A stretch of 57,869 bases of DNA, from assembly GCF_902488755.1 (NCBI RefSeq), contig NZ_CABTXF010000004.1:1-57869 (forward strand). Direction: 5' to 3'. The stretch's first letter is position 1, and the number at the start of each line of letters is the position of its first letter. The translations under genes were made by a program, and so were the position numbers. This DNA is from an uncultured Murdochiella sp. GTDB taxonomy: Bacteria; Bacillota; Clostridia; Tissierellales; Peptoniphilaceae. The notes beneath the pieces are model-generated. The model was not told the origin of the DNA and ran no database searches. It worked only from the letters and a program-made list of their open reading frames with translations. Positions 1 to 9,156 of the stretch are shown piece after piece.

Positions 1-300
1 CGTCAAATTGATGCTTCGAAGTTTGAGCGCCGTGAAGCCGCTCCAAAAGCAAAACAGCCGAAGCAGCCACGTGAACGCCGTAAACCGCAAGCGTTGCTCA
101 ATTTTGACCAGAGCGACGACATTGGAACGAATTTGGGCGACCTGATTGCTGCGCAGATGAACTTAGTCGAAGAATCTCCGCTGGAAGAATCGGAACAAAA
201 GGAAGAAAAGAGCAACACTACGGCGCAGATCGGTGATCTGGTGCATGAGTCGGCAGAAGAAAAATCGGAAGAAGCTGCCGAAGAAAAGCCGGAAGAATAA
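1..300 (+). CDS. C-terminal tail of an unidentified protein (5' end outside window)
   Basis: An open frame enters from the left edge and stops with TAA at 298-300. It covers about 99 residues. The first part is basic and rich in Arg, Lys, Pro and Gln. A short hydrophobic patch follows (ALLNF, GTNLGDLIAAQM), and the tail is very acidic, with repeated Glu-Glu-Lys and Glu-Glu-Ala runs. Nothing in it identifies a family. Such tails are often found on RNA-binding or translation-related proteins, but that is only inference. It ends just before a strong terminator, so it closes an upstream transcription unit separate from miaB. Confidence 0.75.
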   Translation, partial: RQIDASKFERREAAPKAKQPKQPRERRKPQALLNFDQSDDIGTNLGDLIAAQMNLVEESPLEESEQKEEKSNTTAQIGDLVHESAEEKSEEAAEEKPEE

Positions 301-314
301 TCTTTGATCCATCT

Positions 315-351
315 TAAAAAGAGACCTTTCGCGGAAAGGTCTCTTTTTTTT
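315..351 (+). terminator. Intrinsic terminator before miaB
   Basis: A perfect 15-bp stem, 316-330 paired with 334-348, has a GCG loop and runs into a T tract. It ends the transcript of the partial gene at 1-300. A TACAAT -10-like box at 365-370 lies immediately downstream and probably starts the miaB transcript. Confidence 0.9.
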
Positions 352-393
352 GCGCGCTCTTTGATACAATAGCTTAGAACGCAGAGGAGAGAT

Positions 394-1695
394 ATGAAGT
401 ATAAAATTATTACACATGGTTGCCAGATGAATGAACATGATTCCGAGCGTATGGCGTATCTGATGGAAACGATGGGCTATCAGGCTACGGAAAAGACCGA
501 CGAAGCGGATTTCATTGCGATGAATACCTGTCTTGTACGCGAAAATGCGGAACAGAAGGTCTTTGGGCAAATCGGGGCATTAAAAAAATGGAAGACAGAT
601 CGCCCAAATAGAATATTAGCGTTATGCGGCTGCATGACGCAAACCGGCAGTGCGAAGGATGTCATTTTACAATCCTACCCACAGGTAGATCTGATTTTTG
701 GCACACATAATATTGCTCGATTGCCGCAACTTGTTGAACAGGTGAAAGAAACCGGAGAGCGAATCGTGGATATATCCTCATACGAGGAAGACCGCGATGC
801 GCTTTATGTGCGCAACGATTCTGCATTCGCGTATGTGAATATTATGACCGGTTGCAATAATTTTTGCTCCTATTGCATCGTGCCCTATGCACGAGGCAGA
901 GAAAAGAGTCGTCCATCAGAAGAAATACTTGCTGAAGTGCGCACGCTTGCGGATAGGGGATACCGGGAGATTATGCTCCTTGGTCAGAATGTGAACTCCT
1001 ATTCCGATGGCAACATGGACTTTCCGACGTTGCTTGCCAAAGTAGCTGAAATTAACGGTATATTGCGAGTTCGCTTTATGTCTTCGCATCCCAAAGATTT
1101 ATCCGATCGTCTGATTGCTGTTATGGCGGAGCATCCTACAATTGAACGTCATTTTCATCTTCCGTTGCAATCCGGATCAAACAAAGTTCTTCGGGAAATG
1201 AATCGTCATTATACCCGTGAACACTATTTGGATTTGGCGAGTCGTTTGCGTCAGGCCATGCCGGATATTGCGCTGTCAACGGATATTATCGTGGGTTTTC
1301 CGGGCGAGACGGAAGAAGACCACGCGCAGACGCTTGCTCTTTGCCGTGAAGTCGAGTTTACGACTGCTTTTACCTTTCTGTATTCACCGCGGCCGGGTAC
1401 AAAAGCGTATGAACGAAGCGATCATATCGACGAACAAACGAAAAGCCGCCGTTTTCAGGAATTGCTGGATGTTTTGTATCCTATTTTTAATCGAAAGAAT
1501 CGTTTGGCGATCGGGGATACTGTACAAGTGCTGATTGAAAGTATCAGCAAAACAGATGCGACACGCTTGTCGGGCCGTGATGCGCAGGGACGACTTGTCC
1601 ACATTCACGGCGATCATTCTCTTATAGGGAAAATGATTCCGGTTCGCATCCAGGAGGCAAACTCCTTTTCCCTCTTCGGGGAACGGGTTGAGTAA
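394..1695 (+). CDS. miaB: tRNA-2-methylthio-N6-dimethylallyladenosine synthase MiaB
   Basis: MiaB is a radical-SAM methylthiotransferase that adds a methylthio group to i6A37 in tRNAs reading UNN codons. The 433-residue length is normal. The N-terminal UPF0004 domain carries the three auxiliary-cluster cysteines C10, C46 and C80. The radical-SAM motif CNNFCSYC gives C154, C158 and C161. A TRAM-type RNA-binding segment closes the protein. An AGAGGAGAG ribosome binding site precedes the ATG. It leads the miaB-mutS-mutL-miaA gene order seen in many Firmicutes. Its product acts on the i6A made by MiaA, encoded at the far end of the same cluster. Confidence 0.96.
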   Translation: MKYKIITHGCQMNEHDSERMAYLMETMGYQATEKTDEADFIAMNTCLVRENAEQKVFGQIGALKKWKTDRPNRILALCGCMTQTGSAKDVILQSYPQVDLIFGTHNIARLPQLVEQVKETGERIVDISSYEEDRDALYVRNDSAFAYVNIMTGCNNFCSYCIVPYARGREKSRPSEEILAEVRTLADRGYREIMLLGQNVNSYSDGNMDFPTLLAKVAEINGILRVRFMSSHPKDLSDRLIAVMAEHPTIERHFHLPLQSGSNKVLREMNRHYTREHYLDLASRLRQAMPDIALSTDIIVGFPGETEEDHAQTLALCREVEFTTAFTFLYSPRPGTKAYERSDHIDEQTKSRRFQELLDVLYPIFNRKNRLAIGDTVQVLIESISKTDATRLSGRDAQGRLVHIHGDHSLIGKMIPVRIQEANSFSLFGERVE

Positions 1696-1762
1696 CATAT
1701 TTCGACTATAATAAAGAAAAGATATTCGCGTTTTCGAACACGATGCATAGAAGAGAGGGACT

Positions 1763-4438
1763 ATGGTCTGGGAAAACATTGATCGGTCAAAGCTATCGCC
1801 GATGATGCAGCATTATGTGCAAATTAAAGAACAACATCCTGACTGCCTTATTCTGTATCGTTTAGGTGATTTTTACGAGCTATTCTTTGACGATGCACTC
1901 GTTGGTTCCCGCATCCTTGAACTCACGCTTACCGGTCGTGATTGCGGTCTTGATGAACGCTGTCCTATGGCAGGCGTTCCGCATCACGTAGTGGATAGCT
2001 ACACAGCAAAACTCGTTCGCGCCGGATACAAAGTATGTCTCGTAGAACAGATGGAAGATCCACGTGAAGCGGTTGGACTGGTTAAGCGTGGCATTACGCG
2101 CATCATAACGCCGGGCACAGTGACCGATGCGGATAATCTGGAACGGTCGGAACATAATTATCTTCTATTGGTCTATAGTTACCATCAAACACTGGGTCTA
2201 TGTTATGCAGATCTCTCAACAGGTCGCCTTGAAGCGACAGAAATTGCGCCCGTAGAACGTTTTGCGCTGACGGTTTTGGACTGGGTGGAATCTCTGCAAC
2301 CTGCCGAAGTGATTCTCTTAGACGATGAAGAAAATCAGGAAATTAATGATTCCATTCACGAATATCTTTCGGGAAAAAAGGTTTTTCTTTCTCGACAGAA
2401 TCGCGGACATATTCATATTCGCGATCTCCATGAGGGATTACGTGACCGGCTTCCCGGCGGCATTCCTTCGATTTTTCGTCGTCATTTGGTTGCGCAGATT
2501 GCACTCTATGCACTTTTAGAAACCGTATATGCCTACCAGAATAAACCTCTTGAACACCTGTCCAGTGTTAGCTGGGTGACGCCACGCCGCTATCTGCGCA
2601 TGAATGCTGCCACGCGTGAAAATCTGGAGTTAATACGCAATTTAGAGGATGCAACAAGACGGCATACGCTTCTCTCTGTTCTGGACCGTACTAAAACCGC
2701 CATGGGTTCGCGAAAATTAGCCGATTGGATTGCCTTTCCTCTTGTAGATAAAAAAGCTATTGAAGCGCGGCAAAATGTGGTTGAACTGTTTACTCATGAA
2801 CTCTCAACTCGCTTTACCCTTCGTGAGGCTTTAGAAAATGTCTATGATTTGGAACGCCTTCTGAGCAAACTGAGCTTTCGCCGTGGAAATGCCCGTGATT
2901 TGCTTCGTTTTGCACAGTCGCTTTCCACACTTCCACGGATTATTTCCACGCTTTCTTCGCAGAAGAACGATTGTGTCAGCCTTCTGTTGGAAGGGCTGGA
3001 TCCACTGACAAGTCTTCGTGCGCATATTCTCGAAGCCATTGTCGAAGAACCGCCCATCTCGGTCAACGAAGGAAATATGATTCGAGATGGATACAGTAAA
3101 GAACTTGACGCACTCAAATGTGGCGGGGAAGAAGCCCGTTTAGCCCTTGTTGCCTACGAGGAGCAGGAACGGGAACGCAGCGGTATTCGCAATCTTCGTA
3201 TTGTATATCGTAAAAATCAAGGTTATTTCTTGGAGGTGACCCGTTCGAATCTGGATAAAATACCGGAGGATTACCAACGTCGACAAACCTTAAAAAATGC
3301 AGAGCGTTATACTACACCATACTTGGAAATGCAAGCCAATCGTATTATCGGTTCCTCTGCACAGATAGAAGCTATGGAATTTGCTTTATTTCAGGCTTTA
3401 CGCGATGAGGTCGCCGCAGAGGCTGTACGGATTCAGCGCGTCGCGGATACGCTTGCCGACCTGGATGCTTTACTCTCTCTTTCCCAAGTGGCAGATGAGC
3501 AGGCGTATGTTCGTCCCATTTTTGTGACAGAACAAGAACCGATACATATCGTGGACGGGCGTCATCCGGTGGTTTCCGCACAACCGGATGTGGATTTCAT
3601 TGCCAATGATTTGCATATCGGAGAAGACAACAATCGCATTCAGGTGATTACCGGTCCGAATATGGCAGGAAAATCTACCTATATTCGGCAGAATGCGCTG
3701 CTTATTATTATGGCACAGATGGGGTCTTTTGTGCCGGCCAAGTCTTGCCACTTGCCTATTGTGGATCAGATTTTTACGCGTATCGGCGCAAGGGATCACT
3801 TAGCCAAAGGTGAATCCACATTTATGGTGGAAATGAAAGAAATGGCAGATATTCTTCATGAAGCGAGCGCACAGAGTTTTCTCGTTTTAGATGAAGTCGG
3901 CAGAGGAACGAGTACTAATGACGGACTCTCCATCGCCTGTGCGATTCTGGAGTACTTATCACAATCTCTTCCTGCCAAAACCCTGTTTGCTACGCACTAT
4001 CATGAATTAACTACCCTTGCAGACAGCCTACCGAATCTTTCCAATCGTCGCGTGCAAATTGAAGAAGAGGACGGACGGTTGGTCTTTTTGCATCGTGTAG
4101 AGGCAGGTGCCGCAGATCGCAGTTACGGCATTGAGGTGGCTCGCCTCTCCGGTATGCCGGAGGAAATTCTTACACGCGCGGAAGAACTTCTATTCCATTT
4201 GGACCGGCAAGGAACACCTTCCATCGACGAGGGAGATGTGCCCATTTCTGCCGCCACCTTGTTTGCAAAGGACGCTTCTTCCTTACCAATTGCACCCAAG
4301 ATAGAAAAAAAGAAAGAAGAGAACACGCTCATTCGGAAATTGAAAGAGCTGGACATTAACACGCTTTCCCCGATGGAGGCGTTTATGGAATTAGATGCCT
4401 TAATTCGTGAGGCTAAACAGGAAGGAACGTCATCATGA
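1763..4438 (+). CDS. mutS: DNA mismatch repair protein MutS
   Basis: MutS is the mismatch-recognition ATPase. The 891 residues match the MutS1 family. The N-terminal mismatch-binding domain has the Phe-Xaa-Glu wedge as F37-Y38-E39 in GDFYELF. The connector, lever and clamp regions follow. The ATPase domain has Walker A GPNMAGKST from residue 631, Walker B LVLDEVGRGTS, and the downstream FATHYHEL signature. A GAGAGG ribosome binding site lies before the ATG. A TATAAT at 1707-1712 in the 67-base gap to miaB could be a weak extra promoter without a good -35. The stop overlaps the mutL start, implying coupled translation. Confidence 0.98.
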   Translation: MVWENIDRSKLSPMMQHYVQIKEQHPDCLILYRLGDFYELFFDDALVGSRILELTLTGRDCGLDERCPMAGVPHHVVDSYTAKLVRAGYKVCLVEQMEDPREAVGLVKRGITRIITPGTVTDADNLERSEHNYLLLVYSYHQTLGLCYADLSTGRLEATEIAPVERFALTVLDWVESLQPAEVILLDDEENQEINDSIHEYLSGKKVFLSRQNRGHIHIRDLHEGLRDRLPGGIPSIFRRHLVAQIALYALLETVYAYQNKPLEHLSSVSWVTPRRYLRMNAATRENLELIRNLEDATRRHTLLSVLDRTKTAMGSRKLADWIAFPLVDKKAIEARQNVVELFTHELSTRFTLREALENVYDLERLLSKLSFRRGNARDLLRFAQSLSTLPRIISTLSSQKNDCVSLLLEGLDPLTSLRAHILEAIVEEPPISVNEGNMIRDGYSKELDALKCGGEEARLALVAYEEQERERSGIRNLRIVYRKNQGYFLEVTRSNLDKIPEDYQRRQTLKNAERYTTPYLEMQANRIIGSSAQIEAMEFALFQALRDEVAAEAVRIQRVADTLADLDALLSLSQVADEQAYVRPIFVTEQEPIHIVDGRHPVVSAQPDVDFIANDLHIGEDNNRIQVITGPNMAGKSTYIRQNALLIIMAQMGSFVPAKSCHLPIVDQIFTRIGARDHLAKGESTFMVEMKEMADILHEASAQSFLVLDEVGRGTSTNDGLSIACAILEYLSQSLPAKTLFATHYHELTTLADSLPNLSNRRVQIEEEDGRLVFLHRVEAGAADRSYGIEVARLSGMPEEILTRAEELLFHLDRQGTPSIDEGDVPISAATLFAKDASSLPIAPKIEKKKEENTLIRKLKELDINTLSPMEAFMELDALIREAKQEGTSS

Positions 4439-6339
4439 TTCGCCAATTGGATGAAGAAACGATCAAACGTATCGCTGCCGGGGAAGTCATTGAACGTCCC
4501 GTGTCCGTGGTGAAGGAACTCGTGGAAAATGCGGTGGATGCCGGAGCGGACGAAATTCAGGTGCAAATTCGAGACGGAGGAAGGACACTTATTTCCGTTT
4601 CGGATAACGGTTGCGGTATCGCCAAAGAGGAGATGGAGACCGCTTTTTTACCACACGCTACATCGAAAATCACCTCCTTTTCAGATCTGTATCAACTTCA
4701 TTCTCTCGGCTTTCGTGGAGAAGCACTGGCTTCCATCGTTGCGGTGGCCAATGTCGAAGCGCAATCCAAAACTGCCGAGGAAGAGACTGGTCATGCGCTT
4801 TATTATGAACAGGGAAAAATAACAGAGCGAAAATCCGTTGCTATGGCAAGAGGAACGCGTATTGTTGTCTCGCATTTATTTTCCGATATTCCCGTTCGTC
4901 GCACATTCCTAAAAAGCGATGTTGCAGAGAGTAATGCCGTATCGCGTTATCTCTATACCATGGCAATTGGTCATCCGGAGATTTCTTTTCGGTTTTATCG
5001 TGATGAGAAACGCATCCTGCAAACAGGAAAGGAGCAGACCTTAGAGGAAACTCTTTTAGTGCTCTACGGTCGAAGCTATCATGAAGCCCTTGTTCCGGTT
5101 AAAGGGGATGGAATGTATCGTCTAACCGGGGTCATTGGCAACAACACCTACTATCGCGCAAATCGGCAGATGCAATTTCTTTATGTCAACGGTCGCGCCA
5201 TTATGGCTGATGCGATACGGGAAAGCGTGGAATCCTGTTATCGTGCAATGATTCCCAATGGACGTTTTCCGGCTTTTCAGCTTTTTCTGGAAACGGATCC
5301 GGAAAATATAGATGTCAATGTTCATCCCAATAAAATGACGATCCATTTTACCGATATGGACGGACTGCAAAAGATGGTGCATCAAGCTGTGCAAGAAGCA
5401 CTGTATCGCAAGCCTTCGCTTCCCGGAGAGGAAAAAAACGATCTCTTTTCTTCTCCGGAAGAAAGTTATCGTCGCATTCTTGCGCAATATGCTTGGACGA
5501 GTCCTACAAAGCCGATTCCGTCGAATACGAATGCGCTTCCTCAAGAAGCGGAAGAAAGCGAACCCGATCTTACTATCGAAGAAGAATGCGATACGGTGTC
5601 GGAAGAAGAGAAACACTTTCGCCCGGACGACGAGAATAAACAAATGCAAACCGAGAATCGAGAGACATCGTCTTCTATAGCGACACAGGATGCTTACCTT
5701 CCTGAACAGTCGTGTTTTCTTTCTTCGGAAAATACGAAAGATAAACAACTTTTGCCGCCTTTTACCGCTCTTCGTTATTTGGGTAACCTCTTCCATGTAT
5801 TCCTTCTTTTTGAAGAACGAGGTAAAGACGGTCTGCTTATTATTGACCAACACGCGGCGCATGAACGAATTAATTATGAGCGCTTCGTCAAGCAGGCGAC
5901 AACGGCAACCATTGTTCAGCAACGTCTGGTAAAACCCCTTGTCGTGCCGTTAACGGATGAGCAAGAAGTCCTCTTTTCGTCTCGACATAAGGTGCTTGTT
6001 GATCTTGGCTTTGATGTAGCGTTGTTCGGCGAAGGGCGTGTTGTGCTTCGTGCGGTACCGACTCTGTTTCGCTGTGCGAATGAAGCACAGCTTCTCTTAG
6101 ATTTGTTGGACTTGCCTGTTGATAACGCGGAAGATTATGATCAACTGCTCGATCAAATGGCGATGAAAGCCTGCAAAGCTTCCGTAAAGCAGGGGGATAG
6201 GCTAAGCGATGCGGAAGTGCTTTCTCTTTATGAACAACTGTGTCTCTGTCGTTATCCGTTAACCTGTCCGCACGGTCGTCCGACTGTTATTCGACGCGAA
6301 AAAAAGGATTTTGAAAAATGGTTCATGCGGATAAAATAA
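4435..6339 (+). CDS. mutL: DNA mismatch repair protein MutL
   Basis: MutL is the GHKL ATPase that links MutS to strand incision. The N-terminal motifs are present: ELVENAVDAGA, DNGCGI, and GFRGEALASI. The C-terminal half has the metal-dependent endonuclease motif DQHAAHERINYE from residue 471, then ACKASVKQGD and CPHGRP. This is therefore the nicking type of MutL found in bacteria without MutH. The middle linker (about residues 340-430) is Glu/Ser-rich and variable, as is usual. ATG overlaps the mutS stop by four bases. Confidence 0.98.
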   Translation: MIRQLDEETIKRIAAGEVIERPVSVVKELVENAVDAGADEIQVQIRDGGRTLISVSDNGCGIAKEEMETAFLPHATSKITSFSDLYQLHSLGFRGEALASIVAVANVEAQSKTAEEETGHALYYEQGKITERKSVAMARGTRIVVSHLFSDIPVRRTFLKSDVAESNAVSRYLYTMAIGHPEISFRFYRDEKRILQTGKEQTLEETLLVLYGRSYHEALVPVKGDGMYRLTGVIGNNTYYRANRQMQFLYVNGRAIMADAIRESVESCYRAMIPNGRFPAFQLFLETDPENIDVNVHPNKMTIHFTDMDGLQKMVHQAVQEALYRKPSLPGEEKNDLFSSPEESYRRILAQYAWTSPTKPIPSNTNALPQEAEESEPDLTIEEECDTVSEEEKHFRPDDENKQMQTENRETSSSIATQDAYLPEQSCFLSSENTKDKQLLPPFTALRYLGNLFHVFLLFEERGKDGLLIIDQHAAHERINYERFVKQATTATIVQQRLVKPLVVPLTDEQEVLFSSRHKVLVDLGFDVALFGEGRVVLRAVPTLFRCANEAQLLLDLLDLPVDNAEDYDQLLDQMAMKACKASVKQGDRLSDAEVLSLYEQLCLCRYPLTCPHGRPTVIRREKKDFEKWFMRIK

Positions 6340-7283
6340 CTTCCCTAAAGCAGGAAAAAAAACGAATCTTTATTGTCGGTCCCACGGGTGTGGGGAAGAG
6401 TGCATTAGCCCTTCACCTGGCAAAAGATCTGCAAGGGGAGATTCTTTCGCTGGATTCTATGCAAATCTATCGAGGGATGGATATCGGAACGGCTAAAGCG
6501 ACCATCGAAGAACAGCATATCGTCCCACATCATTTACTGGATATTGCAGAGCCGAGTGAACGGTATACGGTTGCGGATTATCAACGAGACGCAGAAAAAG
6601 CAGAGGACAAAGTTTTCGCACGAGGTAAACTTCCTATTTTTGTTGGCGGCACAGGGCTTTATCTGAATGCGCTTCTTATGAATTATCAATTTAGCGGCAT
6701 GGATACGACTTCTTCATGGCGTAGCGTATTAGAAGAAGAATATCGAAAAGATCAGGGCATTGCTCTTTATCAGGAGCTAACCCTTCATGATCCGGAAACC
6801 GCAAAACGACTAACGCCGAACGATAAACCTCGCCTTTTGCGAGCAGTAGAAATACTACGACGAACCGGACAAGCTCCGTCTCTTCTTCGTCGTGACCGAG
6901 AAAATGAAACTTGGAAGAGCTTAGTCTTGGTTCTTTCCCTTCCACGAGAACAACTATATGAGGCAATCAATGCCCGTGTACTGCGCATGGTGGACGCCGG
7001 TCTTGCTCGGGAAGTTCATGCCCTGATTCATCAGGGTGTTCCGCCGGAGTCACAGGCTATGCGCGCCATTGGCTACCGTGAATACGTGTGGTATTTTCGC
7101 GGCTTACTTACTGAAGAAGAAACGATTCGTCTTATTCAACGCGCTTCTCGTCAATACGCGAAGCGGCAATATACGTGGTATAGAAAGACGAAGGAAGCTC
7201 TGTGGATAGAGGAAGAAAATCCTAAAAAGCGTATAGAACGGGCAAAACAGGAAATTCTTGCCTTTCTCAACGTAAAGCAATGA
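6318..7283 (+). CDS. miaA: tRNA dimethylallyltransferase MiaA
   Basis: MiaA transfers the dimethylallyl group to A37 of tRNAs, the first step before MiaB. The P-loop GPTGVGKS is at residues 21-28. LDSMQIYRGMDIGTAK and VGGTGLYLNALL are family signatures, and the length of 321 fits. The start at 6318 overlaps mutL by 22 bases. An AAAGGA element lies about nine bases upstream of this ATG. In Bacillus, hfq usually follows miaA. Here the next gene is a YnbB-like enzyme only 27 bases on, with no room for hfq. Confidence 0.97.
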   Translation: MVHADKITSLKQEKKRIFIVGPTGVGKSALALHLAKDLQGEILSLDSMQIYRGMDIGTAKATIEEQHIVPHHLLDIAEPSERYTVADYQRDAEKAEDKVFARGKLPIFVGGTGLYLNALLMNYQFSGMDTTSSWRSVLEEEYRKDQGIALYQELTLHDPETAKRLTPNDKPRLLRAVEILRRTGQAPSLLRRDRENETWKSLVLVLSLPREQLYEAINARVLRMVDAGLAREVHALIHQGVPPESQAMRAIGYREYVWYFRGLLTEEETIRLIQRASRQYAKRQYTWYRKTKEALWIEEENPKKRIERAKQEILAFLNVKQ

Positions 7284-7310
7284 TGGTTATGATAGAAGAA
7301 GGAAAAGACG

Positions 7311-8591
7311 ATGAATAATCAATGTTATCAACGCTATTATGCGCTTCATCCGGAAACGCTACAGCGTATTGATCACGCAGAAGAACAACTTGCAAATCGT
7401 TTTTCTGCTCTGGACGCGCTGCGCAGCGCCAATCAACTTAAAGTATTACATGCCATGCAACAAAATGGCCTTAGTCAATCGGACTTTTACTCACCGACCG
7501 GATATGGTTACGGCGATACCGGCAGGGAAAAAACGGAACGTATTTTCCGCGATGTTTTTTGCGCAGAGGATGCTCTTGTGCGCGCTGGAATCACCTCCGG
7601 AACGCATGCCATCGCTACCGCTCTCTATGCGCTAACCAAAAGCGGCGATACGCTGTTAGCGGTTACCGGACATCCTTATGATACGCTGCAATCCGTCATT
7701 GGCATTAAAGGGAGCGAAATAGGAACACTACAAGAACGGGGTGTACACTACGAAATGTTGCCGCTAAAAAAGGACAAGATCGATCTCGCGTCACTTCCCG
7801 ATGCGCTTTCTTGTCATCCGCATCTTGTGTTATTGCAGCGCTCCACGGGATATACAGATCGTCGCGCTTTTACCGTGGAAGAACTGGGTGAGGCGATTTC
7901 GCTAATTAAAAAACATTCTCCCGAATCCATCGTTTTTGTGGACAACTGTTACGGAGAATTTACGCAGGAAAAAGAGCCGTTAGAAGTGGGAGCTGATATC
8001 ATTGCCGGATCCCTGATTAAAAATCCGGGTGGTGGAATTGCCATAAGCGGCGGTTATCTTGCCGGTAAAAAGGAACTTGTTACCCGCTGTCGAAATCATC
8101 TCGTTGCTCCGGGACTGGGTGACGATACCGGATTAAGCTTTGGTACTACTCGACTCACTTTACAAGGATTATTCTTTGCTCCGCATGTCACGATAGAAGC
8201 TTTAAAAGGTGCGCTTCTATTTTCGAAAGTCTATGAAGCGTTAGGCTATTCCTGTTTGCCTTCTTCAACAGATCCGCGAAGCGATATAATTGAGGCGATA
8301 ACACTCCGTGATGGGGAGAAAGTTAAGGCTTTTTGTCGAGCTGTCCAACAAGCGGCAAGCGTAGGGGCAGACGTGGTTCCTCTTCCGTGGGATATGCCCG
8401 GATACAGCGATCCGGTTGTGATGGCTTCGGGCGGATTTATTGACGGCTCTTCCATTGAAGTTAGTGCAGACGGGCCGATGCGTGAGCCATATATTGTCTA
8501 CTATCAGGGAGGCGTGGTTTATGAGCAAGCAAAATTAGCATGTTTACTAAGTGTAGAAGCGTTGACACAATCCGAAAAGAAGTCGCATTAA
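7311..8591 (+). CDS. ynbB: PLP-dependent YnbB / cystathionine beta-lyase-like protein (aluminium resistance family)
   Basis: This 426-residue fold-type-I PLP enzyme belongs to the methionine gamma-lyase / 'aluminium resistance' family. The likely Schiff-base lysine is K237 in GSLIKNPGGG. The conserved SPTGYGYGDTGRE segment and the FVDNCYGEF strand are also present. The physiological substrate of this family is unsettled. A GAAGGAAAAG ribosome binding site precedes the ATG. Location right after miaA matches the Bacillus neighbourhood minus hfq. A strong terminator follows. Confidence 0.88.
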   Translation: MNNQCYQRYYALHPETLQRIDHAEEQLANRFSALDALRSANQLKVLHAMQQNGLSQSDFYSPTGYGYGDTGREKTERIFRDVFCAEDALVRAGITSGTHAIATALYALTKSGDTLLAVTGHPYDTLQSVIGIKGSEIGTLQERGVHYEMLPLKKDKIDLASLPDALSCHPHLVLLQRSTGYTDRRAFTVEELGEAISLIKKHSPESIVFVDNCYGEFTQEKEPLEVGADIIAGSLIKNPGGGIAISGGYLAGKKELVTRCRNHLVAPGLGDDTGLSFGTTRLTLQGLFFAPHVTIEALKGALLFSKVYEALGYSCLPSSTDPRSDIIEAITLRDGEKVKAFCRAVQQAASVGADVVPLPWDMPGYSDPVVMASGGFIDGSSIEVSADGPMREPYIVYYQGGVVYEQAKLACLLSVEALTQSEKKSH

Positions 8592-8614
8592 AAGTTCTAT
8601 ACAAATAAGGTAGC

Positions 8615-8663
8615 AAAGAAGGGGAACGGTCAATCTGACCGATATTCGCCCCTTCTTTTTTTT
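8615..8663 (+). terminator. Intrinsic terminator after ynbB
   Basis: Stem 8615-8624 pairs with 8649-8658 (AAAGAAGGGG with CCCCTTCTTT). An inner CGGTCA/TGACCG helix is nested inside, and a T tract runs to 8663. It insulates the SOS-type promoter that begins nine bases later. Confidence 0.9.
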
Positions 8664-8671
8664 AATATTGC

Positions 8672-8700
8672 TTGACAACGAACAAATGTTCTTTTATACT
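8672..8700 (+). promoter_or_regulatory. Sigma-A promoter of the yneA-like gene
   Basis: TTGACA at 8672-8677 and TATACT at 8695-8700 are separated by exactly 17 bases. This is one of the best promoters in the window. The spacer is occupied by the first LexA box and the initial transcribed region by the second, so it should be silent until SOS induction. Confidence 0.9.
8679..8692. promoter_or_regulatory. LexA (SOS) box 1
   Basis: CGAACAAATGTTCT fits the Gram-positive LexA consensus CGAACNNNNGTTCG at nine of ten fixed positions and has the full GAACN4GTTC core. It lies between the -35 and -10 boxes. Confidence 0.88.
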
Positions 8701-8710
8701 ATGGTCATAA

Positions 8711-8724
8711 AGAACAAATGTTCG
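8711..8724. promoter_or_regulatory. LexA (SOS) box 2
   Basis: AGAACAAATGTTCG has the same GAACAAATGTTC core as box 1, 32 bases (about three helical turns) downstream. The repeated identical core and regular spacing argue against chance. It also contains an ATG at 8718 that could be mistaken for a start codon. Confidence 0.88.
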
Positions 8725-8738
8725 TTGCAGGAGGGCTT

Positions 8739-9047
8739 ATGAAACACACTGTAATTATTCACCCAAAACGCTTTTATACCTTTGTCATTCTTTGCATCCT
8801 ACTCATGGCACTGGGGCTTACTTTTATATTCAGCTTCCTTTCCGAAAAATCCTCTTCCGCGGCTTCGTTGAAGCAGGAGGAAACGATCGTCGTCAGGGCA
8901 GGGGATACGGTTTGGCATTTAGCAGAACCGGTGGCAAAACGAAATGGAAAAGATATTCGTGATATTGTGCGCGAAATATATCGCATAAATCAGCTGGGGT
9001 CATCCGGTATTCATCCAGGACAGACCCTATGTATTCCACTACGCTAA
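8739..9047 (+). CDS. yneA: YneA-like SOS cell-division inhibitor (membrane anchor plus LysM)
   Basis: This is a 102-residue protein with a short basic N-terminus, one membrane segment (about residues 13-34), a Ser-rich linker, and a LysM domain at about 50-101 (VVRAGDTVWHLAEPV ... IHPGQTLCIP). The architecture and SOS control match Bacillus YneA, which blocks division after DNA damage. The start is ATG 8739, preceded by AGGAGGG. The in-frame ATG at 8718 lies inside LexA box 2 and has no ribosome binding site. No lexA is adjacent, unlike the Bacillus lexA-yneA pair. Another LysM peptidoglycan-binding function is possible, but the operators favour YneA. Confidence 0.82.
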   Translation: MKHTVIIHPKRFYTFVILCILLMALGLTFIFSFLSEKSSSAASLKQEETIVVRAGDTVWHLAEPVAKRNGKDIRDIVREIYRINQLGSSGIHPGQTLCIPLR

Positions 9048-9082
9048 ACGTCGTAGTAATTAACCCTTGAATCCAGAAACAG

Positions 9083-9110
9083 AAACGAGGAGCCAATGCT
9101 CCTCGTTTTT
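9083..9110 (+). terminator. Terminator after the yneA-like gene
   Basis: The AAACGAGGAGC / GCTCCTCGTTT stem has a CAAT loop and is followed by T residues. It closes the single-gene SOS unit. Confidence 0.9.
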
Positions 9111-9119
9111 CTATGTTTT

Positions 9120-9149
9120 TTCAGAAACGACAACAATGTCTGTTATAAT
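9120..9149 (+). promoter_or_regulatory. Promoter of the nucleoside ABC transporter operon
   Basis: TATAAT at 9144-9149 has a weak TTCAGA -35 at 9120-9125 (18-base spacing). The start of transcription would be near 9156, immediately before a perfect palindrome. Confidence 0.6.
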
Positions 9150-9156
9150 ACTCAAA

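Noticed and set aside
5122..5922. 266-codon open frame on the minus strand within mutL
   Set aside because: Its composition is basic and low in complexity, with no known domain. It is fully antisense to a well-supported MutL.
8718..8738. Earlier ATG start for the yneA-like gene
   Set aside because: This ATG lies in LexA box 2 with no ribosome binding site; AGGAGGG points to 8739.
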